Of a stretch of 64,000 bases of DNA, positions 1 through 24,863 are shown one piece after another. The translations under genes were made by a program, and so were the position numbers. The notes below the pieces were generated by a model. That model was not told the DNA's origin. It worked only from the letters and a program-made list of their open reading frames with translations, and did not search any database. Each line of letters starts with the position of its first letter. Position 1 is the stretch's first letter. Origin of the DNA: Vigna angularis (lineage: Eukaryota; Streptophyta; Magnoliopsida; Fabales; Fabaceae); the NCBI RefSeq assembly GCF_016808095.1, contig NC_068972.1, positions 10,410,001-10,474,000 of the forward strand. The letters run 5' to 3'.

Positions 1-2350
1 GAATTAAAATCTATGAACAAATTTAATCCATTATATATTTAAGTAATAGTCAAGTTGAGTTAAAAATATTTTACAAATTTAAGCATGAACAAAAAGTAAA
101 TACACTCTATAATATAGTTCACTTAGGTTGAATATGTTGGGTGTTTGTGTAACCCACAAGGAATCTCCTTCTTGATATACCCAACAGAATTGATATACCC
201 AACAGAATATGTAGTAAACTGAATTATTCACCAATCTCGCAAAAAAATAAAATTCAATCAATTATTAATTTAATAGTTCAGCTTATAACACACCTTGTTC
301 ATTCACTTTCCACTTTGTTTTCTATTAGTCATTTTTTAAGGTAGTAAGATATAATATAGGGTTTTTGAGTTTTTTTGATGGATACTTATTTATTATCTAA
401 AATAATAAAAAGCAAAGTTTTAAAATAGATTTAAATTTTTGAATTTTGGTTATATATTAAAGAAATATTAGATTAGAAAAATGTATTAGTAATTTTTTTA
501 ATTAAGTGAATTATCTCACTTAATCCATCAATCAGTAGCAAGTTAAACTAAGTTTAAATTTTTTACTAATATGTGAATTAGGTTGAATTGACTCCTAAAT
601 GATAAATCTGTGATAAATCGAACTATGTTAAATTGAATTATTTATTTTAATAACTCTACTACAAATATTTATTCCACTATCTATTAGAGTATTTGTAAAT
701 AAAAAGTACATCTCTTTTAATACCCATAAATACTTGCAAATATTTTTTAAATTATAAATAAAATTATTTTCAAATTAGGTTTTTACCATATAATCTCAAA
801 TACAAACTTTGTTTTAAAGTACAATTTGTATACTAAAATATTTATATAAATAACTTTGATCTTTTCAAAATAAATTAAATGAGTTACACTAAAGTGTAAG
901 TTTTTTAAGATTTTTTTTAAACTTTAATTTTTGTAGTTTAAATAACAGTATGTAAATATAAAAAATCAAATTTTAAAAATATTATCTCACTGATAATTTT
1001 ATTTCATCACTTTATTTTCTTAAAATGAATCAAATAAAATTCAATAAATATAATCAACAACATGCATTCGTGGATTTCAAATTATGATATCCGTCTCCGT
1101 CGAGTGAGTTACTAAAATACTTATATGTAAATAAATATATTAAAATATTAATATTTCTTAAAATATATATAATCAATAAGTATATGTATTCGTTATTCAC
1201 ATATATTTATTAAAAATATTAATTTAGTATCTATTGTGGATTTTAAATGTAGATGTTATCATCACAAGGGTGACAATTTTTTCGAAGGCCACAATGTAGT
1301 ATTTTAAGTATCACAATTTGAAGTATTTTCAATGAGAACGTCCCAAATGGAATAATGAGTCAAATTACGTCGAATTTAATGAAGAATAGAGCTTATTTCG
1401 TAGAATTTAATATAGGTAGTAATACTCAAATGTAAAAGAGTAATAATTTGTATATAATTTTAAAAAAAATGTATTAAAAAAGTATACAATTTGAAAAGAA
1501 AAATTATATCGTTATTTTAAAATAAATCAAGATATTTAATTAACTTTTTTATTAATTAAATGTTGACATATCTTTTTTATTTATTAAAAGATAAAATATC
1601 ACACCAAATTATATATCTTTATATGTAGAGTAGATTATTTGCTCCACATTATAAATTATAATGAAAGCAAATTCCAACACAAACAAATAAATCCTGTATA
1701 AAATCTCATCGTTCAAATTTACTGCAGTTGCAGTGCCATCACTTTTGCGCATCTTCTTTGCGGCGAGGTTAGTTACTGATCTGCGATTTCACCACTGTAT
1801 ACTATTCTTAACATGACTTGTTATGGTGATTAAATTAACATTGGTTCCAACGGAGTAAAATCAGGCATCTTAAATGAAAATTAATCATTTAAATCAGTGT
1901 AATCCTCTGCATAAACAATTTATTTGTTAGATAAAAATTAGCCACTGTCTTCTATTGTCTCCTTACGGCACACAGTAACAACGTGGTATTAATGCCGCGG
2001 AATCTTATGCGAATATTTCCATAGTTGACAATGTTTCTTCCACCATCTTGTTGTTCTGGACCCATCTTTCATTAAACAAATCGCTTCAAATTTTCCAACC
2101 CTAATATTTTCTATTAGTTTTATTTTCACAATTTGTGCAAGTAAAATCATAATAAAACCCTACATTTGTGCATACCTACTACTCACGTTAAAAGGTGAGA
2201 CATGTCTGTTTTGAATGTGTTTAACTTATTGCTAAGAAGTGTTTAACTAAAACAGGCAAAAGCCTCTTTCTATGTTTTTTGACTTTTCTTTTAACTGGGG
2301 TTCTCTTCTTCTTTCTGAAATTTCTATTTTGAATTTCCTGAAGAATTAAT
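1..2350. other. AT-rich upstream/intergenic region of the PHF1-like gene
   Basis: No coding exon is visible. There is an 18-bp direct duplication (core TATACCCAACAGAA) near 172-209. Around 1694 a TATAAAAT-like box is followed by GC-richer sequence with a possible splice donor (GCGAG|GTTAGT, about 1768). Together with the acceptor-like TTCAG at about 2354 this could be a 5' UTR intron of the downstream gene. That is inference; only transcript data would settle the transcription start. Confidence 0.4.
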
Positions 2351-2441
2351 TCAGTGATCTCCGGAGAGTTCCATTTGTTGCACCTGAATTGGAAAAAGAA
2401 GCGAACTTGGAATCTGGGTATTAAATTTTCGAACACTTTCT

Positions 2442-8043
<5,602 letters not shown>

Positions 8044-8547
8044 CAACACTCAAACTCTTGAATTAGTCTTCATTGCTGTGCTGTTGTATCAACATTTATC
8101 TAAGCCCTTGTATATTTGGCCAGTTGACTGATATTACAAGCATTTACTTCTATTTATTGATATGTAATTTTATTAGAAGCTTTAGGAATAATCAAATGGC
8201 TTTCTTAAATTTGAAATTTCCACTTAGGATGTTTTGTATTAGCTGCTATGTGATGGATCCATTGAAGAGGCACATCTTTGGATATTTTTCCATTGTCCTT
8301 ATTTTCGTTTCTTGATCGAATTTTTTATTTTTTGGCATTTCATTTAAAAAGCACAGGGCAGATAGGGATTCAATTTATAGCATAGGATGAAGTTTTGATT
8401 TATTTTTTTTGCTGTTTAAAATTAAATTTCATTAACTCGATTGTTACTTGTTTTTTTTATCAAATAGATTAAGTCTACATATTTTCATACAATTTTAAAA
8501 CTATTAAATATTTCATCAATTAATTTAACTTTAATGTATTGTATAAC

Positions 8548-8634
<87 letters not shown>

Positions 8635-9932
8635 ATGTATATTTACCTGAGCATGAAGATGGTATATCCCCTGATTCTATAGTTAGATATATTAAATTTG
8701 TGTTAAGTAGGCTAAGTATTTAATAATTATTTTAAAAATGAGTGCTTTCATTTTCACACCCATACAGACAGCTACAGGATGCATAATCAATTACATAAAA
8801 GGATTTGACCTAAAAAGTCAACTAAAAATAATGTAGCACTTTTTTTCCAGTATTACTCCACGAACACTTTTTTATTCTAATTTGAAAGTTTAGACTTCAA
8901 GTTATTATATAGATATTACAAAGTTTGGATGAACGATTTTATCATTTTTAAGGCATTCAAATATATTGAATTGGAATTGATTTTATTTCATATTGTTTCA
9001 CTTTTTAAATATTTTATAGTAATTTAAATTTAATGAAAATTTTTATTTGGTTAAAGTACTTTGATTATCATCAAATTCAAAATTTTTTTTAAATATTAAA
9101 TATTTGTTAAAAATAAAAGATATATATTAATATTAATAATTTTTTATAATTGATCTTGATTGATGTTATTTTTCGTTAAATTTTTTCAAGATAATTTTAT
9201 TTTATATTTGTAAAACTTTTTTCTTTATTTATGTTACACAAGTTTGTCTTTAAATTAAGAGGTGATAAACTCACTTACTGTCATATTAAAATAACACCTA
9301 GTCAAGTTTAAATTAAGTCGATTTAAGTTAAATTGAATTAAACTAGGTTCAAGTTGAGTTGAGTTGACTTCAGTTCATGTTTACCTAAGTTGGTATGAGT
9401 CTAGACTAAAGTAAATTAGTTTGAACATAGGTTGAACTTACTTAGTATATCTCAATTGAGTTGAATCAACCTAATCCAAAGTCGAATTAAGTTAATTCTG
9501 GTTTAGGTTGATACAAGTTAATGTCGAGTTTGTGCATTCTACATCCGATCAAGTAATGATAGGTCTATCGTAATATAAATTAAATTTGACTTGTGTTTAA
9601 CCATGTTTTGTTATCCATGTCAGTCTTAATTTGATTAAGAGTAAATTTGACATATTAATCAAGATAAAGTCAAGTCAGATCAAGTTGAATTTACTTAAAC
9701 TCAAAATCAAGTCAGACCAAGTTGAATTTATTCGAATTCATGTCAAGTTGCACCCTCCTAGAAGAGTGAACTCTGAGTAGATATTTTTTCTGACAACACA
9801 TATTATATTTAAAATTATGAGGATAGCATATTGTGCTTTATATTTACACAAGTAGCACAATTTTCTCTTAGATCAGAATTCAGTTTTTAGGAAATCGAAT
9901 TTTGACTTATATTTTAATTATTTTTTCTGACT
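8044..9932. other. PHF1 3' UTR and AT-rich spacer
   Basis: This begins with the probable 3' UTR of the PHF1 gene. From about 9290 to 9760 the sequence is a degenerate low-complexity tract rich in AAGTTGAATT/AAGTTGAGTT variants, on both strands. No gene is seen. The small open frames here lack family resemblance. Confidence 0.6.
8554..8640. repeat. (AT)n(GT)n microsatellite
   Basis: About 65 bp of AT dinucleotides pass into about 20 bp of GT repeats downstream of PHF1. Confidence 0.95.
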
Positions 9933-9941
9933 TATATTTTA

Positions 9942-11215
9942 GGTTTAATGTTTCGGTAGGTTCCTATTTTCGTCCAGAATATGGTCCCTTTCTTTTTTGG
10001 CGTCTCAATTGGGTCCTTATTTTTGTAAAATTGAATCAAATAAACTCTTACTGTTAAATTTAGAAGACGCCGTTAGGAAGAGTGTGACGTGGCATGTTGA
10101 TGATGTCTTTTTAAATGATGTGGCATTAGAAATGTATGTGAAGTGTATTATTTTAATTTTTGAATTAAAAAATAATAAGGACAAAGTAGTCATCTGCCAT
10201 CTCCTCGAATGCCATCCTTCATCTTCTCCAGTGCCCAGCTTCCATGGCAGCCACCTTAGACTGCACAGGAACCCAATCCTTCGTTCAACATTTTAACCAC
10301 TGCAAGACAAAATAAGAACTGAGAAAATTCCCAAATCAAAAACCAAAAAAACCCTAATTACAAAAACCCTAACTCGCACCTTAATCGCAAGTTTCTCCAC
10401 GTCGTCGTAGATTGACCATGGCGTGAGTTTTATGTTGTTAATGAAGGTTGCGCAATCAGATGGAGAGGTTGTGACAGTGAGAGACTGACCGGGGAGCGTT
10501 GTCGGGATCCTTGCGCCAACGCTTAGGAGGCGGAGGCTGGACGAGGTGAGCGGGAACGGTGCGAGGTGGAAGCGGAGGAGGTCAAGGGACGGCTGGCCAG
10601 ATTTCTTGAACAACTTCTAGTGTTAAAGCCATAGATACGAACCTTGAATCCAAGAGGACATCGACGACGTCAAATGCGGCTTCGTGCGGTAGTGCATGGC
10701 ATAGAGAGGATAAGACGAAGGAGGGGATGAAGAAGAGAACCGCGAGCGACGACGCCATTGATGAACCTCGTGATTTGGTGGGATTTTGGAACTTTCTACT
10801 ATTGAACCTTACGAAGTAGTTACAAAAACACACCTTTCAATACCTTATATGTAAGTTAATCTGAATGGTGGTAGAATCGGAGGAGGGAGAGAAGTCTCCG
10901 GTGGAACTTTAGGAAAAAATTCTAACCTGTGAAAGAAGATCTGCGGTGGGTGGCTATCCCATGAAACTCTCAATTTTTTAATTTTAAAATAAACTAAATC
11001 CACGTCATTCAGCATGAGTTAGTTCACCGTGACACGTCAAAAAAAAAGTACAGTGTGCCACGTTTATCAGATACTGACGCCGTTAGGTTCAATTTAATGG
11101 TAGGGGCCGAATTGTTGCAATTTTCACAAAAATAGGATCCAATTGAAACACCAAGAAAGAAAAGGACCAAATTAAGATTCTCCTCGAAAATAAGGACTTA
11201 TTGAATGATTAAACC
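9942..11215. mobile_element. Non-autonomous Mutator-like element (Pack-MULE) with captured FLA fragment
   Basis: Both ends begin with GGTTTAAT in inverted orientation and stay recognisably inverted for roughly 180 bp. Shared motifs include CCTTATTTTTGTAAAATTG-like, CGCCGTTAGG and GACGTGGCA blocks. The flanks are TATATTTTA (9933-9941) and TATATTTTG (11216-11224), an 8-of-9 match to the 9-bp duplication typical of MULEs. The terminal repeats resemble those of the 8-kb MULE at 21.7 kb, so that family may have supplied transposase. The interior is GC-richer and holds a piece of a host gene on the minus strand (see 10293-10758) and no transposase. Confidence 0.8.
10293..10758 (-). pseudogene. Captured fragment of a fasciclin-like arabinogalactan protein gene
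   Basis: Reading leftward from an ATG at 10758, the frame gives a secretory signal-like start (MASSLAVLFFIPSF). An FAS1-type stretch follows with AAFDVVDVLLDSRFVSMALT. At about 10600 the reading moves to another frame (FKKSGQPSLDLLRFHLAPFP, then GARIPTTLPGQSLTV and INNIKLT..IYDD). This is the order of the first part of plant FLA19-21-like proteins. The part normally between VSMALTLEVV and FKKSGQ is missing, so an out-of-frame internal deletion explains the frame change. The fragment ends before a full FAS1 domain. It lies wholly inside the MULE ends, which marks it as a transposon-captured copy, not a host gene. Confidence 0.75.
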
Positions 11216-12836
11216 TATATTTTGATTTTTTTATAAAAGTATGTGTAGGTTACAAATCGGTTTTTGGAGAAACGTTGAGTTGTTGAATGAGTTTGGAAAA
11301 TTGTTGAAGGTTTCAATGATTTTTTAAGTATGGTGAACAATTTTTTTTAAATTATTGAAAATCATTGAGTCATTTAATAGGTTTGGAAAACCCTTAGGTT
11401 TGAATGGTTTTGGATACCAATTATTGAAAATCATTAAGAAGTCGAATATTTTGGAAAACTGTCGAAGGTTTCAAGGGGAGGAAACCATTCAAACCTTCAA
11501 CGTTTTCCAGATTAAAAAATAAATAAATTTGTTCACCGAATTTCCAAAACCATTGAAACCTTCCAGAATTTTCTAAACATATTCAACAATTTAATGATTT
11601 TCAATAATTTTTAAAAAAAAGTTGTTCATTGGGTTTCGAAAATCATTGAAACATTCATCAGTTTTCCAAACCCATTGAACGACTCAATGATTTTCAATAA
11701 GCCTTATTGTTTTTCCCTCGCATGCTTTCCAGATCAATGCATCACTATTTTTCTCACAGGCCAGACCAAACTAATATATATAACTATGTAAAATCTAATC
11801 AAAATTGTAATAGTACGTATATATTGTGGTGGTGGAGTGTCACAAGATCAAAGGGAAAGAAGAACTAACAGAGGAAGAAGAAAAAGGGAAGGGATAGGTC
11901 AAAGAGAAAAGAAAGAAGAAAAAGAGTGAGAAAAGTTTAAAAGTAAAAAATAAAAATTTCTCAAAGTAAAATCTCCAAATTAGAATTTATTTTTTGACAA
12001 ATGAGTTTTAAATTTTAATTTTTGTAAAAATATTTTAAAATTCGATTTTCCAAAAATTGAATTATGAACTTATTAAAAAGTGTGTTATATAAGTAAATAT
12101 AAAAAACAGTATGCTATATGTCAAATTAAAAGTAATATGTGTCATTAATGAAAAAAAAATCACTCGGTATGTATATATGTTTTTTATACATTTTCTTTTT
12201 AAAGCATTGATTAACGTTGTATTCAGTCACATAATAACTATACCATGCTAGAACAAACATAGTTTCTAAGAAAATATCTCAAGAAAAATAAAGTAAAAAC
12301 AGACGTGCAAAGAGAAGAAAGAAAACCATTTATTTAGCATTTGAATTTTCGACTAAATACTACTGTGCTTTCTTCTGTTGTATTTTAAAATACGTACACA
12401 AATTTTAACGTTTTAAAATATGTTAAAAAAAAATTCAATATACTAAAAGTAGTATATTTTAAGGCCAATCAGCTAAAGAAACTCAACAGTTATTTAAAGT
12501 AAGAATTTTGTGTTCGTTAAAAGAATAACTTCTCTGTGCACTTTTTTACACCGGTTAAATTTACGAAAATTTAGGAATTTTGATGAAGATGAATTTTTAG
12601 GAAAAAGGATATTTTGTGCGTGATTTTAAAGATTCTTGCTCGTGATTCAACAAGATAGTTATGCGAGGAGAGGAAAAGTGGAAAAGGATTTTGGCTTTTC
12701 TTGCTTCATTTTGATTTGACTCTTTTCCCTCACAACAAAGAAGAGAGTGAGAAGAAGAAAAACAAGAATATCAATATCAAATCCAAACAAAACCCAGTGC
12801 AGTGTAGCAGCGTGCCTCTCAACTCAGACAAATATC
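11216..12836. other. Spacer, hairpin repeat and SEX4 upstream region
   Basis: Contains an imperfect inverted repeat at 11268-11705 (listed separately), then AT-rich DNA with purine-rich stretches at about 11830-11950. The last 300 bp before the SEX4 start are probable promoter and 5' UTR. No coding exon was recognised; the open frames just before 12837 run into the SEX4 first exon. Confidence 0.5.
11268..11705. repeat. Imperfect inverted repeat (about 210-bp arms) with internal direct repeats
   Basis: Blocks such as TTGAAAATCATTGAGTC, GGTTTGGAAAAC and GAAGGTTTCAATGATTTT occur in the left arm and as reverse complements in the right arm. The turn is near 11,480. Each arm itself is built of two related subunits of about 110 bp. 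No flanking duplication was identified. This may be a MITE or foldback element remnant. Confidence 0.6.
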
Positions 12837-20612
<7,776 letters not shown>

Positions 20613-21740
20613 CCCATCAATGCACGTCTCTGTTTATATGTAAAGTAGTATATGCACGTATACAATAAAAGGTTGAATATAAACCTTCAATAAGATCTCT
20701 GTTGTAGTAATAAAGTTGGTTTGCCGAGTTTATTGAGTTGCATAGTAATCATAAGTCCATATAGTATTATGTAAATGATAGGATACCCTAGTATAAAAAT
20801 TAGCACTATGATTTTCAACGTAACATGAAATAGAATGTGACTTTGATAATGTATAATTTGACGACAATGATTTATGAAAAAGGGTTGAAGACTTAAAAGA
20901 AATGTTTGAATTCAAAAAAACATACTGAAAAATGTGTAATTTGTGTATATTATTTAAATTAGTAGGATAAAAGTCTAAAGACAGAACTTAAGTAATAGAA
21001 CGTTTAAAAAAAATATTCTTCATAAATTCTTTTATGGAATAATTAATTATCGAATTAAAAATGATTTTTTTTAGAAAAGTGTTTCTGAAAATTGATTATT
21101 ACTATTGGTAATTAATTATTACATTGAGAAAAATATTTTTTAAAAAAGGTTTTTGGAATTAAGTCACAGTTGCAAACTGATTTTTTTTATTTTTTAACCT
21201 AATTTTCAAAAGAAATTCTATATATCTTAGTTAAATTTAGTTTTCAAAATAACTTTTCACTCATAAATTTAGAGTAATAAAAACTAAAAAAACTGTGTTT
21301 ATGAAAAACACTTTTAAACACTTAATGTGAACTTTAACTAAGTGTGTTTTATGTGACTGAGTATTGTTATTAGAAAAATTGTTAATGCTTTGTGTGTTAA
21401 AGAAGGTGTTATTCATAACATTTTGAGTGTTTTCTAACCTTAAATCTATTATACGTGAGTGTAAATTTTGGTTATTTCATAATGATTAGTTAATTTATAT
21501 TTAAAAAGATTAACAAATATACGTTTTGATATGAACAATGTAAAATTATTTGTTCAATTTTTTATTTTTTTTATCTCTATTGTTGTTATTTATAAAAGAT
21601 AATTTTTTATTATAAAATTATTTCATAGAAATGAAGATTTTATAGTAAGTAAATCAATTTATTTCCTTTTGAATTTTATCACAAGCAAATATTTGCTATG
21701 GAATTCTAACACAACTTTGACACATCACACTTAAAAGTTA
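20613..21740. other. SEX4 3' UTR and AT-rich spacer
   Basis: Probable 3' UTR to about 20,690 with AATAAA at 20664, then very AT-rich sequence. No exon or recognised element was found. Confidence 0.6.
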
Positions 21741-22165
21741 GGTTTAATGTCTCCGTAGGTCCCTATTTTGGTCATGAATTTCAAATAGGTCCTCTTTCTT
21801 TTCGGCGTATCAATTGAGTCCTTGTTTTTGTAAAATTGAATCAATTACAGGCCTGCCGTTAAATTGAACAAACGGTCGTTACAGTATTGGTTACGTGACA
21901 TGGTTCAGTGCAGTTACTAATCAGACGTGGCATTTAAAACGATTTTTGTATTAAATAATTGGTATGCACAGATGTATATTGACTTTTGGGTAAGGGCATA
22001 CTAGGAAAATTGAAAAAATTAAAGGGCAAGACGTTTTAATTGAGGAATGCAACTGAGATTGGGGAAAGAAATTGGGGGTTCTTACTACTAGGGTTTGCGT
22101 GAGGGAAAAAATCCCATTCTTTCTTCGATTCGAAGCGCCGGTGTTCGTGGGTGAAGATTATGTAG

Positions 22166-22748
22166 TTGGAAGTGGGAGGGTGCGCGTTCTTTGTTCGATT
22201 CGAAGTGATGGATAATGAAGTGCAGAAGTCACATTCTTGTTCATCTTCGACATGCAATGGGTGGCGAAATCAAAACTGTGATGTCGTTTTTCGTGGTGGT
22301 GGAGTATCTACGATTGATGGTGTATCACCCCTTTGCCTCTGTGGAGAGAAAACAGTGGTAAGAACACCTAGAACTGCTAAGAACAGAGGGAAGCAATTCT
22401 GGAGCTGCCCTAAGTACAAGGTAAGAACGTGTAGAAGTAGTGTTTTGTTTGAGTAGAAAGTCGTTTTAATTGTTATTTTTTTCACATACTGGACATGAAC
22501 GTGGTTGCAATTTCTTCAAATGGTGTTGTGAAGACGGTAATGACAAAAGCTATACGAATGTGAAGTGGGAAGAAAAACATGAGTGTTTGTCAAAGACAGG
22601 AGAAATGGGAGGTGGATCGAAGATGATGAGTGATTTGATTAAATCTGTCAACGTTGTGGAGAAATGGATGAAGGTGTTGACAGGATTGGTTATTTTTATT
22701 TTTTTACTTAATATTATTGTAATTTCAATATGGATTATAAATCCATAA
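22166..22748 (+). pseudogene. Left-arm copy of the MULE GRF-zinc-finger gene, splice acceptor lost
   Basis: Exon-equivalents 22166-22420 and 22488-22748 mirror the right-arm gene at 28734-29316. The donor GTAAG at 22421 is kept. The acceptor that reads CACAG in the right arm is CACAT here (22483-22487), so normal splicing would fail and the first exon would read into a stop soon after. Coding content is otherwise nearly identical: CLCGEKTVVR, FWSCPKYK, GCNFFKWCCED and a C-terminal hydrophobic segment. Confidence 0.7.
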
Positions 22749-22970
22749 TGTAGTAGTGTTGATCGTTTTCTTAGGAAGAAATTAGCCGGGTTTTTCGGTT
22801 TGTTAGGATGGAACTGTTTATGTATATGACGAGATGTGAAGGAATGAAGTTGTGTTACTGAAGTGATAAACATAATAAATTGAGGTTTTGGTTTAATGAA
22901 GCAGGTTTTAAGGCCTTTTGAAAATTGTTTAATGTTTATTTTATTCACAGCAATGTTACATAATAATTAA

Positions 22971-23490
22971 CGCTCGGTCCGGTCGTCCTACCGTGTCTAT
23001 CGCTCGTCCAACTAGCTCCCTGTTCCCGAGCGTTCGGTCTGGTCGTCCTCCCTCGTGTACCGCTCGTCCAACTACCTCCGTGCTGAAGACCGTTCGGTCT
23101 GTTCGTCCACCCTCCTGTATCGCTCTTCCAACTACCTTCGTGCTCAAGACCGTTCGGTCTGGTCGTCCTCCCTCGTCTACCGCTCGTCCAACTACGTCCG
23201 TGCTCAAGACCGTTTGGTCTGGTCGTCCACCCTCCTGTATCGCTCTTCCAACTACCTCCGTGGTGAAGACCGTTCGGTGTGGTCGTCCACCCTCCTGTAT
23301 CGCTTTTCCAACTACCTCCGTGTTCAAGACCGTTCGGTCTGGTCGTCCACCCTCTTGTATCGCTCTTCCAACTACCTATGTGCTGCAGACCGTTCGGTCT
23401 GGTCGTCCACCCTCCTGTATCGCTCTTCCAAGTACCTCCCTGTTCCCAACCGTTCGGTCTGGTCGTCCTTCCTCTAGCATTCGGTCCCCC
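22971..23490. repeat. 60-bp minisatellite, nine copies (left MULE arm)
   Basis: The 60-bp unit begins GTTCGGTCTGGTCGTCC and contains CTGTATCGCTCTTCCAAC. It repeats exactly every 60 bp from about 22,980 to 23,470. It is far richer in GC than the rest of the element and free of stops in several frames. It lies in the gap between the two convergent genes of the element. Confidence 0.95.
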
Positions 23491-23854
23491 TCTCTCTTCC
23501 ACCCACACCTTCTTCTCTTGTACACTTTCTAGCCCCTAACATGTGCTCCCTGCCTTCCAACGTTCGACCTTTACGATCGATACCGTTTGGCCTCACTTCT
23601 ATATAAGACGTCAAAGAAGGAAATTCTAATATATCCAAAACATTGTAATACATCCAAAACAGTTCCTGGTCATTAACAAAATAGTTCCTGGTCATTGTAA
23701 TACATCCAAAACATTGTAATACATCCAAAACCATACATAGTTGGCATCATTGTCATTCATTAAATTACATAGCAGTAAAACCATAAACCTTGTTCCTTAG
23801 ACTATTACATAATAAGATCCTTAAACTTGGCATCATTGTCATTTATACACACAT

Positions 23855-24723
23855 CTATAGTTGAGCTTCCTGGTCATTCATACACACTTCAGATAACTGT
23901 GATGATGGCATGATTGGTTCTTGGGTTGCTTTGGGGCAACGACTCCTGTTGTGCCCAACCTCCCTACATAGCCCGCATCTCTTCCGCAAACCACCCTTGC
24001 TCACTCGTGAATCATCCTTTCTGATCTCCCACTGCTCCAGTCTTCTTTTCCTTTTAGGTCTTCCAGGCATAACCTTTTTCCTAGGAGGCATGACATCCGG
24101 ATATGGTGTTAGGTCCCACATGTTGTTTCCGTTGATGGGATATACGATTGATGCATATGTTTCTTCATAGGTGGACTTTAGAAAGCAAGCCGGAATGAAC
24201 TGTTGGCCATCAATATTAAGAAACTTCATTGCGGCTAGGGAGTGACAACATGGAATTCCTGTGATGCTCCATCTCTTGCACGAGCATGAGAACTCGTCTA
24301 TGTTTACAACAAATTTTTCTCCACTTTGGGAGACGTGTCTTACGTCAAAGAGTTTGTGTGCTGACCAGCTATAAAGAAATAAAAAAAAATTTAAACAACA
24401 CATTTAAATAACATAAAGTTTACCAAGGAATGAATAAACATTTATGAAGTTATGAAGAAAGTTACCTAGGTATCCAGTTCTTGGTTGCTTGGGATTCCTT
24501 TGTAAATCTGGCCTGGATCTTTGGACAAATTGGTCCTGAAAATGATTGTATCTTAGACTTGTTTTTTGCCCATCTTTGCATTATGTATACCCTAATTTCT
24601 TCCAGCATTGTTATGATTGGTTTAGTCCTGGTGTGAACCAAGACACTGTTGAAAGCCTCACTCATATTGTTGACCAATGTGTCACATTTTGGTGTTGGAC
24701 TGAATCTGGAACTTGACCAATAT
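23855..24723 (-). pseudogene. Inverted duplicate of MULE transposase exons 3 and 4
   Basis: Minus-strand exons 24466-24723 and 23855-24368 correspond base for base to transposase exons 3 (258 bp) and 4 (514 bp) of the right arm. They include the MSEAFN glutamate region, the SWIM finger (CSCKRW..CCHS) and a CX2CX4HX4C knuckle. A few residues differ from the right copy: D for E in KLFDVRH, C for Y in ACFLKS, R for W in GGLRKR. The exons encoding the two catalytic aspartates are absent from this arm, so it cannot make an active enzyme. Confidence 0.85.
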
Positions 24724-24863
24724 CTACAACATATGATATATACACATGTTAAAACTGCAACTAATATGAACAAACATAAAATAATATAGAAAGGGCAAAA
24801 ATAATTAATGGTGAAGTTCATTTATACGTTGTCCATGTAGTTTCTGATCCCGAAGTCATTCAT

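Noticed and set aside
22971..23490. Regular 60-bp spaced repeats resembling a CRISPR array
   Set aside because: The whole 60-bp unit is repeated; there are no unique spacers, and the context is a plant transposon.
22945..23539. Several overlapping 86-187 codon ORFs on both strands (Pro/Ser/Arg-rich or Trp/Gly-rich repeats)
   Set aside because: They are produced by the 60-bp minisatellite, whose length is a multiple of three and which lacks stops in many frames. The mirrored set at 27,926-28,537 has the same cause.
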